Origin: JAHECW01 sp964641415
GTDB lineage: Bacteria > Acidobacteriota > Thermoanaerobaculia > Thermoanaerobaculales > Sulfomarinibacteraceae
Reading direction: 5' to 3'
Assembly: GCA_964641415.1 (NCBI GenBank)
Contig: CAZXMW010000006.1
Location: forward strand, 74,868 to 138,867
DNA length: 64,000 nucleotides
The notes beneath the pieces are model-generated. The model made no database searches. It was given only the letters and a program-made list of their open reading frames with translations, and was not told where the DNA came from. Numbering within the stretch: the stretch's first letter is position 1; every line of letters begins with the position of its first letter. This document shows positions 34,519-47,100 of this stretch, piece after piece. A program made the translations under genes and the position numbers.

Positions 34519-35008
34519 CCTTGCGTTAAGGTCAAGCAAAGCTGGCGCGAGTGGCGAGGAGGCCAGCATGCTCGAATCGAAATCGGACATCTCCGAAGTT
34601 CTGATGCAGCGTTCCTCCCGAGTGAGCCTCGCACGCCGGCAGTCCGCGACCGACTCCCCCCGACCGACCACGACACGAAGCCGGAGATTCGACCGGTGCG
34701 GTATTCGCCCGGCTCATCGCGGCGCGAGGGGCGGCTTTCCCACCGCCATCAAGCGATGCACGGCGGGTCGACGTGGATCGACCGATGCACGAGCCGGGAC
34801 GGACGGGACCTCTGACCGAGGACCCAGAGCATTCGAGCGGCCGATCGATATCCGACTCTCTCGCGGGACGTCGCCGGACACCCACCGGTACCGATCACCG
34901 TCTTCACGACCACCAGCGGCGCGCCGATCCTCGACGAAGATCTTGCGTCGCTGTGTGTTTCGAAACAGTCACGGTTTGACAATGGTCGGATTTTGAAGGA
35001 GGAGTTGC
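34519..35008 (+). other. Long leader without a supported gene
   Basis: About 490 bases separate the operator/promoter from the receptor start codon. I see no convincing gene in either strand. Just before the ATG is a very strong ribosome binding site, AAGGAGGAG (34996-35004). The region could be a long 5' untranslated leader, or there may be a second promoter that I did not recognise. Confidence 0.45.
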
Positions 35009-37774
<2,766 letters not shown>

Positions 37775-37787
37775 GCGCTCGATCATC

Positions 37788-37819
37788 GCCGGCGCCGCTC
37801 ATCCGCGAGCGGCGCCGGC
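37788..37819 (+). terminator. 13-bp perfect hairpin between receptor and GH3 genes
   Basis: GCCGGCGCCGCTC, 6-base loop, GAGCGGCGCCGGC. There is no T-run behind it, so it may act as a partial terminator or 3'-end stabiliser that lets the receptor be expressed above the downstream enzymes. Confidence 0.5.
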
Positions 37820-37882
37820 TGGTATCGTCTGACGCAGGTTGGCCGCGATGATGTGTTCGCGTGGCCATCAGAGGGAGTTCCC

Positions 37883-40174
37883 ATGCGCAGTCTCTCGGTC
37901 CTGATCGTCGCCCTTTCGCTCATCGGCGCTCCGGCAGACATCGGGGCGGCCGATCAGCTCTCCCTCGACGCCCGCATCGACGCCCTTCTCGAACGGATGA
38001 CGCTCGAGGAGAAGGTCGGCCAGCTCAACCAGTTCAGCCACACCTTCGACGTCACCGGGCCGGCGCCCACCGACGACGGGGGCAACCGGCGCTACCGGAT
38101 GATCCGCAGCGGACAGGTCGGGGCGATGCTCAACGTCACCGGCGTCGAGGCGACCTGTACGGCGCAGCGGCTCGCGGTCGAGCACTCGAGGCTCGGGATT
38201 CCGATACTGTTCGGCTTCGACGTCGTCCACGGCTATCAGACGATGTTCCCGATCCCCCTGGCCGAGGCTGCGAGCTGGGACCTGGAGGCCATCGAACGGT
38301 CGGCTCGGATTGCCGCCACCGAGGCAGCCGCGGCGGGTCTGCATTGGACCTTCGCGCCGATGGTCGACATCGCGCGCGACTCCCGTTGGGGCCGGGTGAT
38401 GGAGGGCGCCGGGGAGGACCCGTTCCTGGGCGCCGCCGTGGCGGCGGCGCGGGTGCGCGGTTTCCAGGGTGACGACCTGCTCGCCTCCGACACCATCGCC
38501 GCCTGCGCCAAGCATCTCGCGGGCTACGGCTTCGTCGAGGCCGGCCGCGAATACAACACAGTCGAGCTTACCGAGCACACCATGCGCAACGTGGTCCTGC
38601 CGCCCTTCAAGGCCGCGGTGGACGCCGGGGTGGCCACGGTGATGAACTCGTTCAGCGAGATCGGCGGCATCCCGGCCACCGCCAGCGTGCACCTGCAGCG
38701 CGAGATTCTCAAGGGCGAGTGGGGCTTCGAGGGTTTCGTGGTCTCCGACTGGGACTCGATCGGCGAGATGACCTTCCACGGTGTCGCCGCCGACGAGCGG
38801 CAGGCGTCCGCGCTGGCCATCACCGCCGGCAGCGACATGGACATGGAGTCGTCGGCCTACATCGAGCACCTGGCCGCGCTGGTCACCGACGGCGTGGTCG
38901 ACGAGTCGCTGGTCGACGATGCGGTGCGCCGCGTGCTCGAGCTCAAGCTCCGGCTCGGCCTGTTCGACAACCCGTACCGCACCTGCGATGCGAAGCGCGA
39001 GAAGGCGACCCTTCTCAGCCCGTCCCATCTGGCGGCGGCCCGCGAGGTGGCGCGGAAGTCCATCGTGCTGCTGAAGAACGACGAGGCACTGCTGCCGTTG
39101 TCGAAGGCGGGCGGTTCCATCGCGGTCATCGGCAGCCTCGCGGCCGACACCGACAGCCCCCTCGGCAGCTGGCGTGGCCGGGCCGTTCCCGGTTCCGCCG
39201 TGTCGCTGCTCGACGGCATCCGCGCAGCGGTGGCCGAGGATGTGAGGATCACCTATGCCGAAGGCGCGCCCCTCGTCGTCGGCGAGCGGAGCTTCGTGAA
39301 GGAGCTCGAGCTCAACCACGACGACCGCTCGGGTTTCCCCGAGGCGGTCGCCGCGGCACGGGATGCCGACGTCGTGGTCATCGCCGTCGGGGAGGAGGCG
39401 TTCCAGTCCGGCGAGGCTCGGTCAGTGGTCGACCTGCGGCTCAAGGGGGTCCAGGAGGACCTCGTGAAGGCGGTTCACGACGCGAACGAGAACGTGGTCG
39501 TGGTCGTGATGAGCGGCCGTCCCCTGGTGCTCACCTGGATGGCCGACCACGTCCCCGCCATCCTTCAGTGCTGGCACCTCGGCTCCGAGGCGGGTCATGC
39601 GATCGCCGACGTGCTGTTCGGCGACTTCAATCCCTCGGGGAAGCTGCCGATCTCCTTCCCGAGGCACGTCGGGCAGAAGCCCCTGTACTACAACCACAAG
39701 AACACCGGGCGTCCCGAGACCGAGGGTGACGTCTTCTGGTCTCACTACAGCGACTCCCCGAACGAGCCCCTGTACCTGTTCGGCTTCGGGCTCAGCTACA
39801 CGACCTTCGAGATCTCCCCGCCCGAGCTGGGCAGCGCGACGATGGCCATGGACGACGAGCTGACGGTGACGACGACGGTGAAGAACACCGGCGAACGGGC
39901 CGGCACCGAGATCGTGCAGCTGTACGTCCGGGACCTCGTCGGCAGCGTCACCCGTCCCGTCAAGGAGCTCAAGGGCTTCAAACGGGTCGAGCTCGAGCCG
40001 GGCGCGGCCGAAACGGTCGTCTTCACCCTGACTGCCGACGACCTGGCCTTCTACAGCAGACGGGAACGGTGGGAGGCGGAGCCCGGTGACTTCGTCATCT
40101 TCGTCGGTTCAAGCTCGGCCAACCTGAGCACGGCACGGCTGCAGCTCACCGGAAGTTCGGAAGAATCGCGATGA
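37883..40174 (+). CDS. GH3 beta-glucosidase, BglX-like, exported
   Basis: This is a 763-residue exported enzyme. A signal peptide covers about residues 1-23. The GH3 N-terminal domain has the nucleophile Asp289 in GFVVSDWDSIGEM and the substrate-binding KHLAGYG. The GH3 C-terminal domain follows (KSIVLLKNDEALLPL), then a fibronectin-III-like domain (about 660-760, TTTVKNTGERAGTEIVQLYV). It is expected to release glucose from the non-reducing end of beta-linked gluco-oligosaccharides in the periplasm. ATG at 37883 follows GAGGGAG; an in-frame upstream start is less likely because it would disrupt the signal peptide. It overlaps the GH16 gene by 4 bases. Confidence 0.92.
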   Translation: MRSLSVLIVALSLIGAPADIGAADQLSLDARIDALLERMTLEEKVGQLNQFSHTFDVTGPAPTDDGGNRRYRMIRSGQVGAMLNVTGVEATCTAQRLAVEHSRLGIPILFGFDVVHGYQTMFPIPLAEAASWDLEAIERSARIAATEAAAAGLHWTFAPMVDIARDSRWGRVMEGAGEDPFLGAAVAAARVRGFQGDDLLASDTIAACAKHLAGYGFVEAGREYNTVELTEHTMRNVVLPPFKAAVDAGVATVMNSFSEIGGIPATASVHLQREILKGEWGFEGFVVSDWDSIGEMTFHGVAADERQASALAITAGSDMDMESSAYIEHLAALVTDGVVDESLVDDAVRRVLELKLRLGLFDNPYRTCDAKREKATLLSPSHLAAAREVARKSIVLLKNDEALLPLSKAGGSIAVIGSLAADTDSPLGSWRGRAVPGSAVSLLDGIRAAVAEDVRITYAEGAPLVVGERSFVKELELNHDDRSGFPEAVAAARDADVVVIAVGEEAFQSGEARSVVDLRLKGVQEDLVKAVHDANENVVVVVMSGRPLVLTWMADHVPAILQCWHLGSEAGHAIADVLFGDFNPSGKLPISFPRHVGQKPLYYNHKNTGRPETEGDVFWSHYSDSPNEPLYLFGFGLSYTTFEISPPELGSATMAMDDELTVTTTVKNTGERAGTEIVQLYVRDLVGSVTRPVKELKGFKRVELEPGAAETVVFTLTADDLAFYSRRERWEAEPGDFVIFVGSSSANLSTARLQLTGSSEESR

Positions 40175-41079
40175 CAGCCGCGGCGATCATCCGGAGCCGT
40201 GCCCGCAGCAGCGCCGGAGAGGCCACACGCCGCCGCCGGCGTTGGTGGATAACCCTCGTTCTTCTCGCCTGGTCGCTGCCCGCCGCCGCCGACACGCTGG
40301 TCTGGTCGGACGAGTTCGACGGAGCACGACTCGACACCACCGTGTGGCAACGACAGGTCGGGGACGGCACCGGGTACGGTCTGCCGTCGGGGTGGGGCAA
40401 CGAGGAGCTCCAGCACTACACCGACAGCGACCGCTCGAGCTTCGTCGCCGACGGCGTCCTGCACATCGTCGCCCGGCGCAGCGAAGCCGGCGCCTTCACT
40501 TCTGCGCGCCTGAGGACCATGCATCGGCGGGACGTTCTGTACGGCCGGATCGAGGCCCGCATCGAGATTCCGGCCGCCGACGGAATGTGGTCCGCCTTCT
40601 GGATGATGCCCGCCGATTCGCCCTACGGCGGGTGGGCCGCGTGCGGCGAGATCGACATCATGGAGATCGTCGGCCACGCCGACGCCGTTCACGGCACCCT
40701 GCACTTCGGCGGTGAGTGGCCCGACAACACCTTCGCGGGCGGCCACCGCCCATTCGCGGACAAAGAGCTGTCGGAAGCGTTCCACGTCTACGGCGTGGAG
40801 TGGACCCCGGACGAGATCCGCTGGTACGTGGACGGTGAGATGTTCCATGCCATCTCGAGCGACGCCTGGACCTCCACCGCCGATCCCGACAACCCCCGGG
40901 CGCCCTTCGACCAGCCCTTCCACCTGGTCCTCAACCTGGCCGTCGGCGGACACTGGCCCGGGCCGCCGGACGAGGACACCCCCTTCCCCCAGACCATGCG
41001 CGTGGACTGGGTGCGGATCTGGAAGATGGGCCCCGAGCCGGCGCCGAACGTGCCACCTCGCTCGAGCCAACCGGATTGA
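40171..41079 (+). CDS. GH16 endo-beta-1,3-glucanase (laminarinase-like), exported
   Basis: This is a 302-residue enzyme. It has an N-terminal basic segment plus hydrophobic helix (about 20-40, cut after AAA), then a single GH16 domain. The catalytic motif is GEIDIMEIVG: Glu160 nucleophile, Asp162, and Glu165 acid/base. ASN-less WAACGEID and the GGHWPG and RVDWVRIW segments fit the laminarinase branch (GH16 subfamily 3). It should cut beta-1,3- (or mixed beta-1,3/1,4-) glucan internally. It has no carbohydrate-binding module. Confidence 0.9.
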   Translation: MTAAAIIRSRARSSAGEATRRRRRWWITLVLLAWSLPAAADTLVWSDEFDGARLDTTVWQRQVGDGTGYGLPSGWGNEELQHYTDSDRSSFVADGVLHIVARRSEAGAFTSARLRTMHRRDVLYGRIEARIEIPAADGMWSAFWMMPADSPYGGWAACGEIDIMEIVGHADAVHGTLHFGGEWPDNTFAGGHRPFADKELSEAFHVYGVEWTPDEIRWYVDGEMFHAISSDAWTSTADPDNPRAPFDQPFHLVLNLAVGGHWPGPPDEDTPFPQTMRVDWVRIWKMGPEPAPNVPPRSSQPD

Positions 41080-41083
41080 CGCC

Positions 41084-42475
41084 GTGACCTCATCCTCTCC
41101 CAGCCTCGCGATCAGAGAGAAGCTCGGCTACGGGCTCGGCGACACGGCGTCGCACTTCGTCTGGGACATGGTCGGTTTCTGGATCCTGATCTTCTACACC
41201 GACACCTTCGGCATTTCGGCCGCCGCCGCCGGCACCATCATGCTCGTCGCCCGGGTCTGGGACATGGTCAGCGACCCCCTCATGGGGGTCATCGCCGACC
41301 GGACGAGCACTCGCTGGGGCAAGTTCCGACCGTACCTTTTGTGGGTCGCGCCGGCGTACGCGGTGCTCGCCGTGCTCGCGTTCTCGACGCCCGACCTCGG
41401 ACCGAGCGGAAAGGTGGCGTACGCGGCCGTCACCTACCTGCTGTTGATGACCGCCTACACCGCCATCAACCTGCCCTACTCCTCGCTCGGCGCCGTGATG
41501 ACGTCGGATGGAATCGAGCGAACCAGCCTCAACACCTACCGCTTCATCTGTGCCTTCGCCGGCCAGCTTCTGGTCAGCGGCCTCGCGTTGACCATGGCCA
41601 GGCGGCTCGGAGGCGGTGACGACGCCAGGGGCTACCAGCTGACCTTGGTGGTCTTCGGCCTGATCAGCCTGCTGCTCTTCCTGACCACCTTCGCGACCAC
41701 CAGGGAGAGGATCCAGCCTCCGCCCGGGCAGCGTTCCTCGCTCAGGAAGGATTTCAGGGCGCTTTTCGCCAACACCCCCTGGATCATTCTGTCGCTGGTC
41801 GGCCTAATCTCGTTCGTCATGTTCGCCCTGCAGAACGCCTCGATCGCGTATTACTTCAAGTACTTCGTCGGCAACCAGGAGAACGTGCAGCTGTTCAACG
41901 TGGTCGGCAGCGTCGCCCTGATCGCCGCCCTCCCCGCGTCCAAGCCGCTGGCGAAGCGGTTCGGCAAGCGCAACGTGTTCATCGGCAGCTCGCTGCTGTC
42001 GGGGCTGTTCTTCTGTCTCCTGATCGTGCCCGGCGCGGACGACGTCGGCATGTTCTACCTCTTCAACATCCTCGCCAAGATGAGCTACGCCCCCGCGGTG
42101 CCGCTGCTGTGGACCATGCTCGCCGACACCGCCGACTTCTCGGAGTGGACCACGGGCCGGCGGGCGACGGGTCTGTTCTTCTCGGCCTCCACCTTCGCCC
42201 AGAAGGGCGGTTGGGGCATCGGCGGCGCCCTGGCCGGTTGGCTGCTGGCCTCGTTCGGCTATGCTGAGCAGAGCGCCGTGCAGAGCGCCGAGGCGATCAC
42301 CGGGATCCGCCTGATGGTGTCGGTGTTCCCCGGCCTGCTGTACATGTCGTGCGCGGCGTTTCTCGCGTTCTACCGGCTCGACGCCCCGACCTGCGACAGG
42401 ATGCAGCAGGAGCTGGAGGCCCGCCGCGACTCCGAACCAACGCAGAAAGGAAACGGCGACCATGACCCCGCGTAA
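41084..42475 (+). CDS. GPH-family (MelB-like) sugar:cation symporter
   Basis: This is a 463-residue, 12-helix transporter with the N-terminal signature REKLGYGLGDTASHFVWD and the loop motif DPLMGVIADRTSTRWGKFRPY, both typical of the glycoside-pentoside-hexuronide group. It starts with GTG four bases after the GH16 stop, and overlaps the GH17 gene by 14 bases. The likely job is inner-membrane import of glucose or short beta-glucosides made in the periplasm. Confidence 0.9.
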   Translation: MTSSSPSLAIREKLGYGLGDTASHFVWDMVGFWILIFYTDTFGISAAAAGTIMLVARVWDMVSDPLMGVIADRTSTRWGKFRPYLLWVAPAYAVLAVLAFSTPDLGPSGKVAYAAVTYLLLMTAYTAINLPYSSLGAVMTSDGIERTSLNTYRFICAFAGQLLVSGLALTMARRLGGGDDARGYQLTLVVFGLISLLLFLTTFATTRERIQPPPGQRSSLRKDFRALFANTPWIILSLVGLISFVMFALQNASIAYYFKYFVGNQENVQLFNVVGSVALIAALPASKPLAKRFGKRNVFIGSSLLSGLFFCLLIVPGADDVGMFYLFNILAKMSYAPAVPLLWTMLADTADFSEWTTGRRATGLFFSASTFAQKGGWGIGGALAGWLLASFGYAEQSAVQSAEAITGIRLMVSVFPGLLYMSCAAFLAFYRLDAPTCDRMQQELEARRDSEPTQKGNGDHDPA

Positions 42476-43973
42476 CCGGGCCGTGCGGACGCACCGTCGC
42501 CAGCAGACGGCGGCGGCTCTGGTCGCGTGTCTGTGCCTGGTGGCCTGCGCGTCGGCGCCGCCCCGTCCCGAGATCGAGCTGACCGGACCCGAGTGGCAGG
42601 GAAACGCCATCTCCTACTCGGGGTATCGCCAGGGTCAGAGCCCGCGCGACGGGATCTACCCGAGCCGGTCCGAGATTCTGGAGGATCTCCGGATCCTGGA
42701 ACAGCGCTGGTCGCTGATCCGGACCTATGCCGCCGACCAACACAGCCGCGACGTGCTCGAAGTGATCCGCCGCGAACAGATCCAGCTCAAGGTGATGCTC
42801 GGCGCCTACTTCGCCGAGGAGCCCGGCGGCGAGGCGGAGAACCTTCGCCAGATCGAGGACTGTATCGACCTGGCGAACGCCTACCCGGACGTGGTCGTCG
42901 CCGTCAACGTCGGCAACGAGGCCCTCATCGACTGGTCGTTCTCGCCGGTCCCGGAGGAGCGCGTGCGGGAGTACGTGCGCCGGGTCCGGGAGGGTGTGTC
43001 GGTTCCGGTGACCGTGGCGGACAACTACGTCTACTGGCGCGACCACGGCGGTGAGATGGCCGAGCTGGTCGACTTCGTCACCGTCCACACCTACCCGATC
43101 TGGGAGAAGAAGGACATCGACGAGGGCCTGAGCTACACCGTCCGGAACGTGGACGAGGTCCGGCGCGCACTTCCCGGGAAGACCATCGTCATCGGCGAGG
43201 CCGGTTGGGCCACGTACACGGTGGGCAATCAGCACGTCGCGCGGGCGGGAGACGAAGAGAAACAGCGCCGCTACCTCGAGGAGCTGACGGCCTGGGGTCG
43301 GCAGGAGGGCATCCCCGTCTTCTGGTTCGAGGCGTTCGACGAGCCCTGGAAGGGCGACGGCACGGAAGGTCACTGGGGGTTGTTCGACGTCCACCGGAGG
43401 CCCAAGCTCGCCATGCACGAGTGGTACCCGGAGCTGGTCACCGACGAGTTGACGAGCCCCGCCTACTCGGCGGCGGACCTGCCCGCCGGCCCGCCCATGC
43501 GGATCGCGTTCAACGAGGAGTTCGCCGCATCGGTCGGAGACGGCGGCGTCAACGTGGCGGCGGGTCGGGACGACGTGGTCACGGCCTCGGTGAGCGACGA
43601 CGCGGTGTCCGGCGACACGTCGCTCAAGATGAGCCATAACGGCGCCGACTGGGGTGGGGTTTTCCTGTTCCTCGACGCGCCCCTCGACGCCTCGTCCTCC
43701 GACCGGCTGATGGTCAGCCTGAAGCTGCCGCCCGCCGTCGTCGACCTGGAGATCAAGCTGGAAAGCCTCGGGGGTCGAGGGGAGGGGCTCAGCCTTTGTC
43801 GCTTCGCCGCGGAAACGCTGTCGAACGGCTGGATCGACGTCTCGATTCCTCTGTCGAAGTTCAACAAACCGAACCTGAGCGAGGTGGTCATCATCGGCTT
43901 CTGGCATCCGAAGAACGCGTGGGGGGAGTATGTCGCCGGCGATGTCCTCATCGACAACATCCGTTTCGAGTGA
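42462..43973 (+). CDS. GH17 beta-1,3-glucanase-like lipoprotein
   Basis: This is a 503-residue lipoprotein (LVAC lipobox, Cys29). The GH17-type TIM barrel covers about residues 45-330: ISYSGYRQGQSP at strand 1, acid/base Glu153 in VNVGNEAL, and nucleophile Glu246 in IVIGEAGWATYT. A C-terminal beta-sandwich (about 340-503, NEEFAASVGDGGVNV … GDVLIDNIRFE) looks like a carbohydrate-binding domain. GH17 enzymes act on beta-1,3-glucans, including transglycosylation and exo-activity. It should be anchored in the outer or inner membrane facing the periplasm, or at the surface. AAAGGA precedes the ATG. Confidence 0.85.
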   Translation: MTPRNRAVRTHRRQQTAAALVACLCLVACASAPPRPEIELTGPEWQGNAISYSGYRQGQSPRDGIYPSRSEILEDLRILEQRWSLIRTYAADQHSRDVLEVIRREQIQLKVMLGAYFAEEPGGEAENLRQIEDCIDLANAYPDVVVAVNVGNEALIDWSFSPVPEERVREYVRRVREGVSVPVTVADNYVYWRDHGGEMAELVDFVTVHTYPIWEKKDIDEGLSYTVRNVDEVRRALPGKTIVIGEAGWATYTVGNQHVARAGDEEKQRRYLEELTAWGRQEGIPVFWFEAFDEPWKGDGTEGHWGLFDVHRRPKLAMHEWYPELVTDELTSPAYSAADLPAGPPMRIAFNEEFAASVGDGGVNVAAGRDDVVTASVSDDAVSGDTSLKMSHNGADWGGVFLFLDAPLDASSSDRLMVSLKLPPAVVDLEIKLESLGGRGEGLSLCRFAAETLSNGWIDVSIPLSKFNKPNLSEVVIIGFWHPKNAWGEYVAGDVLIDNIRFE

Positions 43974-44030
43974 GTTGGGGGCCGATTGTGCGCGATCCCG
44001 TTTTCTCCGTGACAGCTGATCCAATCTCGA

Positions 44031-44046
44031 GGTCGGGAGCGCTGTC
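44031..44046. promoter_or_regulatory. Degenerate copy of the LacI-type operator
   Basis: The sequence matches the 34503-34518 palindrome at 11 of 16 positions, with the right half (GCGCTGTC) intact. It lies 61 bases before the phosphorylase start. A TGACAGC half-site is at 44010-44016. This is weak evidence for a second internal control point. Confidence 0.25.
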
Positions 44047-44106
44047 TGCGCCACCGCTGGAGGCTCGGGTCGGCACCTCGCACGATCGGGTCGCGGCGGC
44101 CCGAAA

Positions 44107-47100
44107 ATGGTTGCGCTCGTGAGCGTTCGGCCGATGTTCCACGGGGCCGCGCCGGTCAGATCCTCGTCGGGGCCCGTTCGCGGCGACTTCGTTTCGCTCG
44201 GCTCGCAGCGCTTCTATCGGATCGCCAATTACGATCGGATGGAGCCGTTTTTCATCAGCGTCGTCTCCTCCTCCGACCACTGGATGTTCCTCTCGAGTCA
44301 TGGCGGACTGACGGCGGGCCGGCAGAACTCGGATCACGCGTTGTTCCCGTACACCACCGAGGACAGGATCCACGACGGCAGCGACCACACCGGCACCCGA
44401 ACGATCCTGCGAGTCGCCAAGAACGGCAGACTGTCCGTGTGGGAGCCGTTCAGCCGTCGCTGCGGGTCGCTGTACGCCGTGTCCCGGACCCTCTCCAAGA
44501 GCGTGAGCGGCAACCAGGTGATGTTCGAGGAGGTCAACCACGACCTCGAGCTCGTCTTCCGCACCACCTGGATGTCGTCGGACAGGTTCGGGTTCGTCAA
44601 GCGATCCGAGCTCGAAAACACCGCCGGCGAGTCCGCGACGGTGGAGCTCCTGGACGGGATCGAGAACATCCTCCCGTGGGGCGTCGAGGAGGCGTTTCAG
44701 ACCCAGTTCAGCTGTCTCGCGGACGCCTACAAGCAGAACGAGCTCGAGCCCGAGACCGGTCTCGCGACCTTCGCCCTGAGCTCGATTCCGGGCGACAGTG
44801 CCGAGCCCGCCGAGGCGCTGCGGGCGACGGTGAGCTGGTCCACCTGTTCTCCGACACACTCCCGGCTCGTGTCCTCCGTCCAGCTCGACAGCTTCAGGCT
44901 CGGCGACGAGGTTCGGCAGGAGCAGCGCGTGTGCGGCCGTCGGGGAGCGTACTTCGTGCACCGGCGAATCGACGTCGGCGCGGGAGGACAGCAGGACTGG
45001 TTGATCGTCGCCGACGTCGGATACGGAGCGTCGGAGATCGCCGCTCTCAAGCGCACGCTCAGCACCGTGAAGGACGTCAAGGGCGTCGTGCTCGACGACG
45101 TGAGCGACGGCACGCGGCGTCTGACGAACCTCGTCGCTTGCGCCGACGGACTGCAGCTGACCGGCGACACCCTCGCGTCGCACCACCACTTCTCGAACGT
45201 GCTGTTCAACGTGATGCGGGGCGGTCTCTTCGAGTCCGGTTACGCGATTCCGATGGACGACCTGAAGACCTTCATTCAATCCTTCAACGTGAACACTTTC
45301 GAGCGCCACGAGGACCTCCTGGATGCCCCGGGAGACGAGTGCGAGCGGCATCGACTGCTCGAGCAGGTGCGGGCCGTGGACGATCCGGAGCTGGTGCGGC
45401 TCGTCAGCGAGTACCTGCCGCTCTCGTTCAGCCGCCGGCACGGAGACCCCAGCCGTCCGTGGAATCGCTTTTCGGTCAACGTGAAGCACCGCAACGGGAC
45501 CCGGCTGCTCGACTACGAGGGCAACTGGCGTGACATTTTTCAGAACTGGGAGGCGCTCTGCCTGTCCTTCCCCGGCTACCTGGACGGAGTGATCAGCAAG
45601 TTCGTCAACACGTCGACCGCCGACGGCCACAACCCGTACCGCATCGCGAAGTCCGGCTACGAATGGGAAGCTCCCAGTCCCGGCGAGTCGTGGGCCCATT
45701 TCGGCTACTGGGGTGATCACCAGCTCATCTACCTGCTCAAGTTCCTCGAGATGTCCCGATCGCATCGGCCGGGGCAGCTCGAACAGCTGCTTGCCGACCG
45801 GATCTTCGTCTACGCCGACGTCCCGTACGACATCAAGCCGTACCAGGAGCTGCTGGCCGACCCGCGGAACTCGATCGCCTACAACGTCGACCGGGAGGAG
45901 CGGATCGCGGCGAGAGTCGAGGCGATCGGTTTCGACGGCAGGTATCTCACCGACCCGACCGGCGTCATCTGTCGAGCGAACCTGGCGGAGAAGTTGCTGG
46001 TGCCGCTGCTGGCCAAGACCTGCACCTTCGTGCCGGGCGCCGGGTTCTGGCTCAACACGCAGCGCCCGGAGTGGAACGACGCGAACAACGCTCTCGCCGG
46101 CTACGGCGCGTCGGTGGTGACCCTGTGCTACGCGCGACGCTACGTCTCGTTCTGCCTCGAGCTGCTCGCCGGCCTCGAGGAGCAGGACCTCGAGCTGCAC
46201 ACGGAGGTCGCCCGCTGGCTCGAAGGGTTGTTCGGGGCCCTCGAGGACCATGGACACGTCCTGGAGGCCGACGAGATCGGTGATGCGGATCGAAAGTCGC
46301 TGCTCGACGACCTTGCCCGCGTCGGCGACGGTACCCGGTTTCGGATCTACACGTCGGGACTGCACGGCGGGACCGTGCGCAAGCCGGTTCGCGAGGTGGT
46401 GGCATTCCTCGAGCTCGCGCGCGGGTACTTCGACCAGACGATCCGGCTCAACAGGAGGGACGACGGCCTCTACCACTCGTACAACGTCCTCGGAATCGGT
46501 GCGTCGAAAATCTCCATCCGCCACCTGGGCCCGATGCTCGAGGGCCAGGTGGCAGTTCTCAGCTCGGGCACACTCGGTTCCCGGGAGGCACTGTCGGTGC
46601 TGGACGCCCTCCGACGCAGCGAGCTGTACCGGCGCGACCAGCACTCGTACCTGCTCTATCCGGACAGGAAGCTGCCGAGCTTTCTCGACAAGAACACGAT
46701 TCCTCCATCCCAATCCGAGCGGTCTCATCTGTTCAGCACGCTGGTCGCCGACGGGAACACCGACCTGGTCGAGATGGACGTCGACGGTCAGCTGCACTTC
46801 AACTCGCTGTTCAAAAACGTCCGCGACGTCGACGCGACTCTCGACGAGCTCGAACACCGCGGATATCGGCGCCTGGTCGACGAGGAGCGAGGGCTGGTCC
46901 GTGAGATCTTCGAGTCGGTCTTCGATCACACGAGCTTCACCGGCCGTTCCGGGGCCTTCTACGGCTACGAGGGCCTCGGCTGCATCTACTGGCACATGGT
47001 CAGCAAGCTCCAGCTCGCGGTCCAGGAGTGCTGCCTGGCGGCCGCAGATGACGGGGACGATGCCTTCGAAGAGCTGGCGATGCGCTACGACGACATTCGG

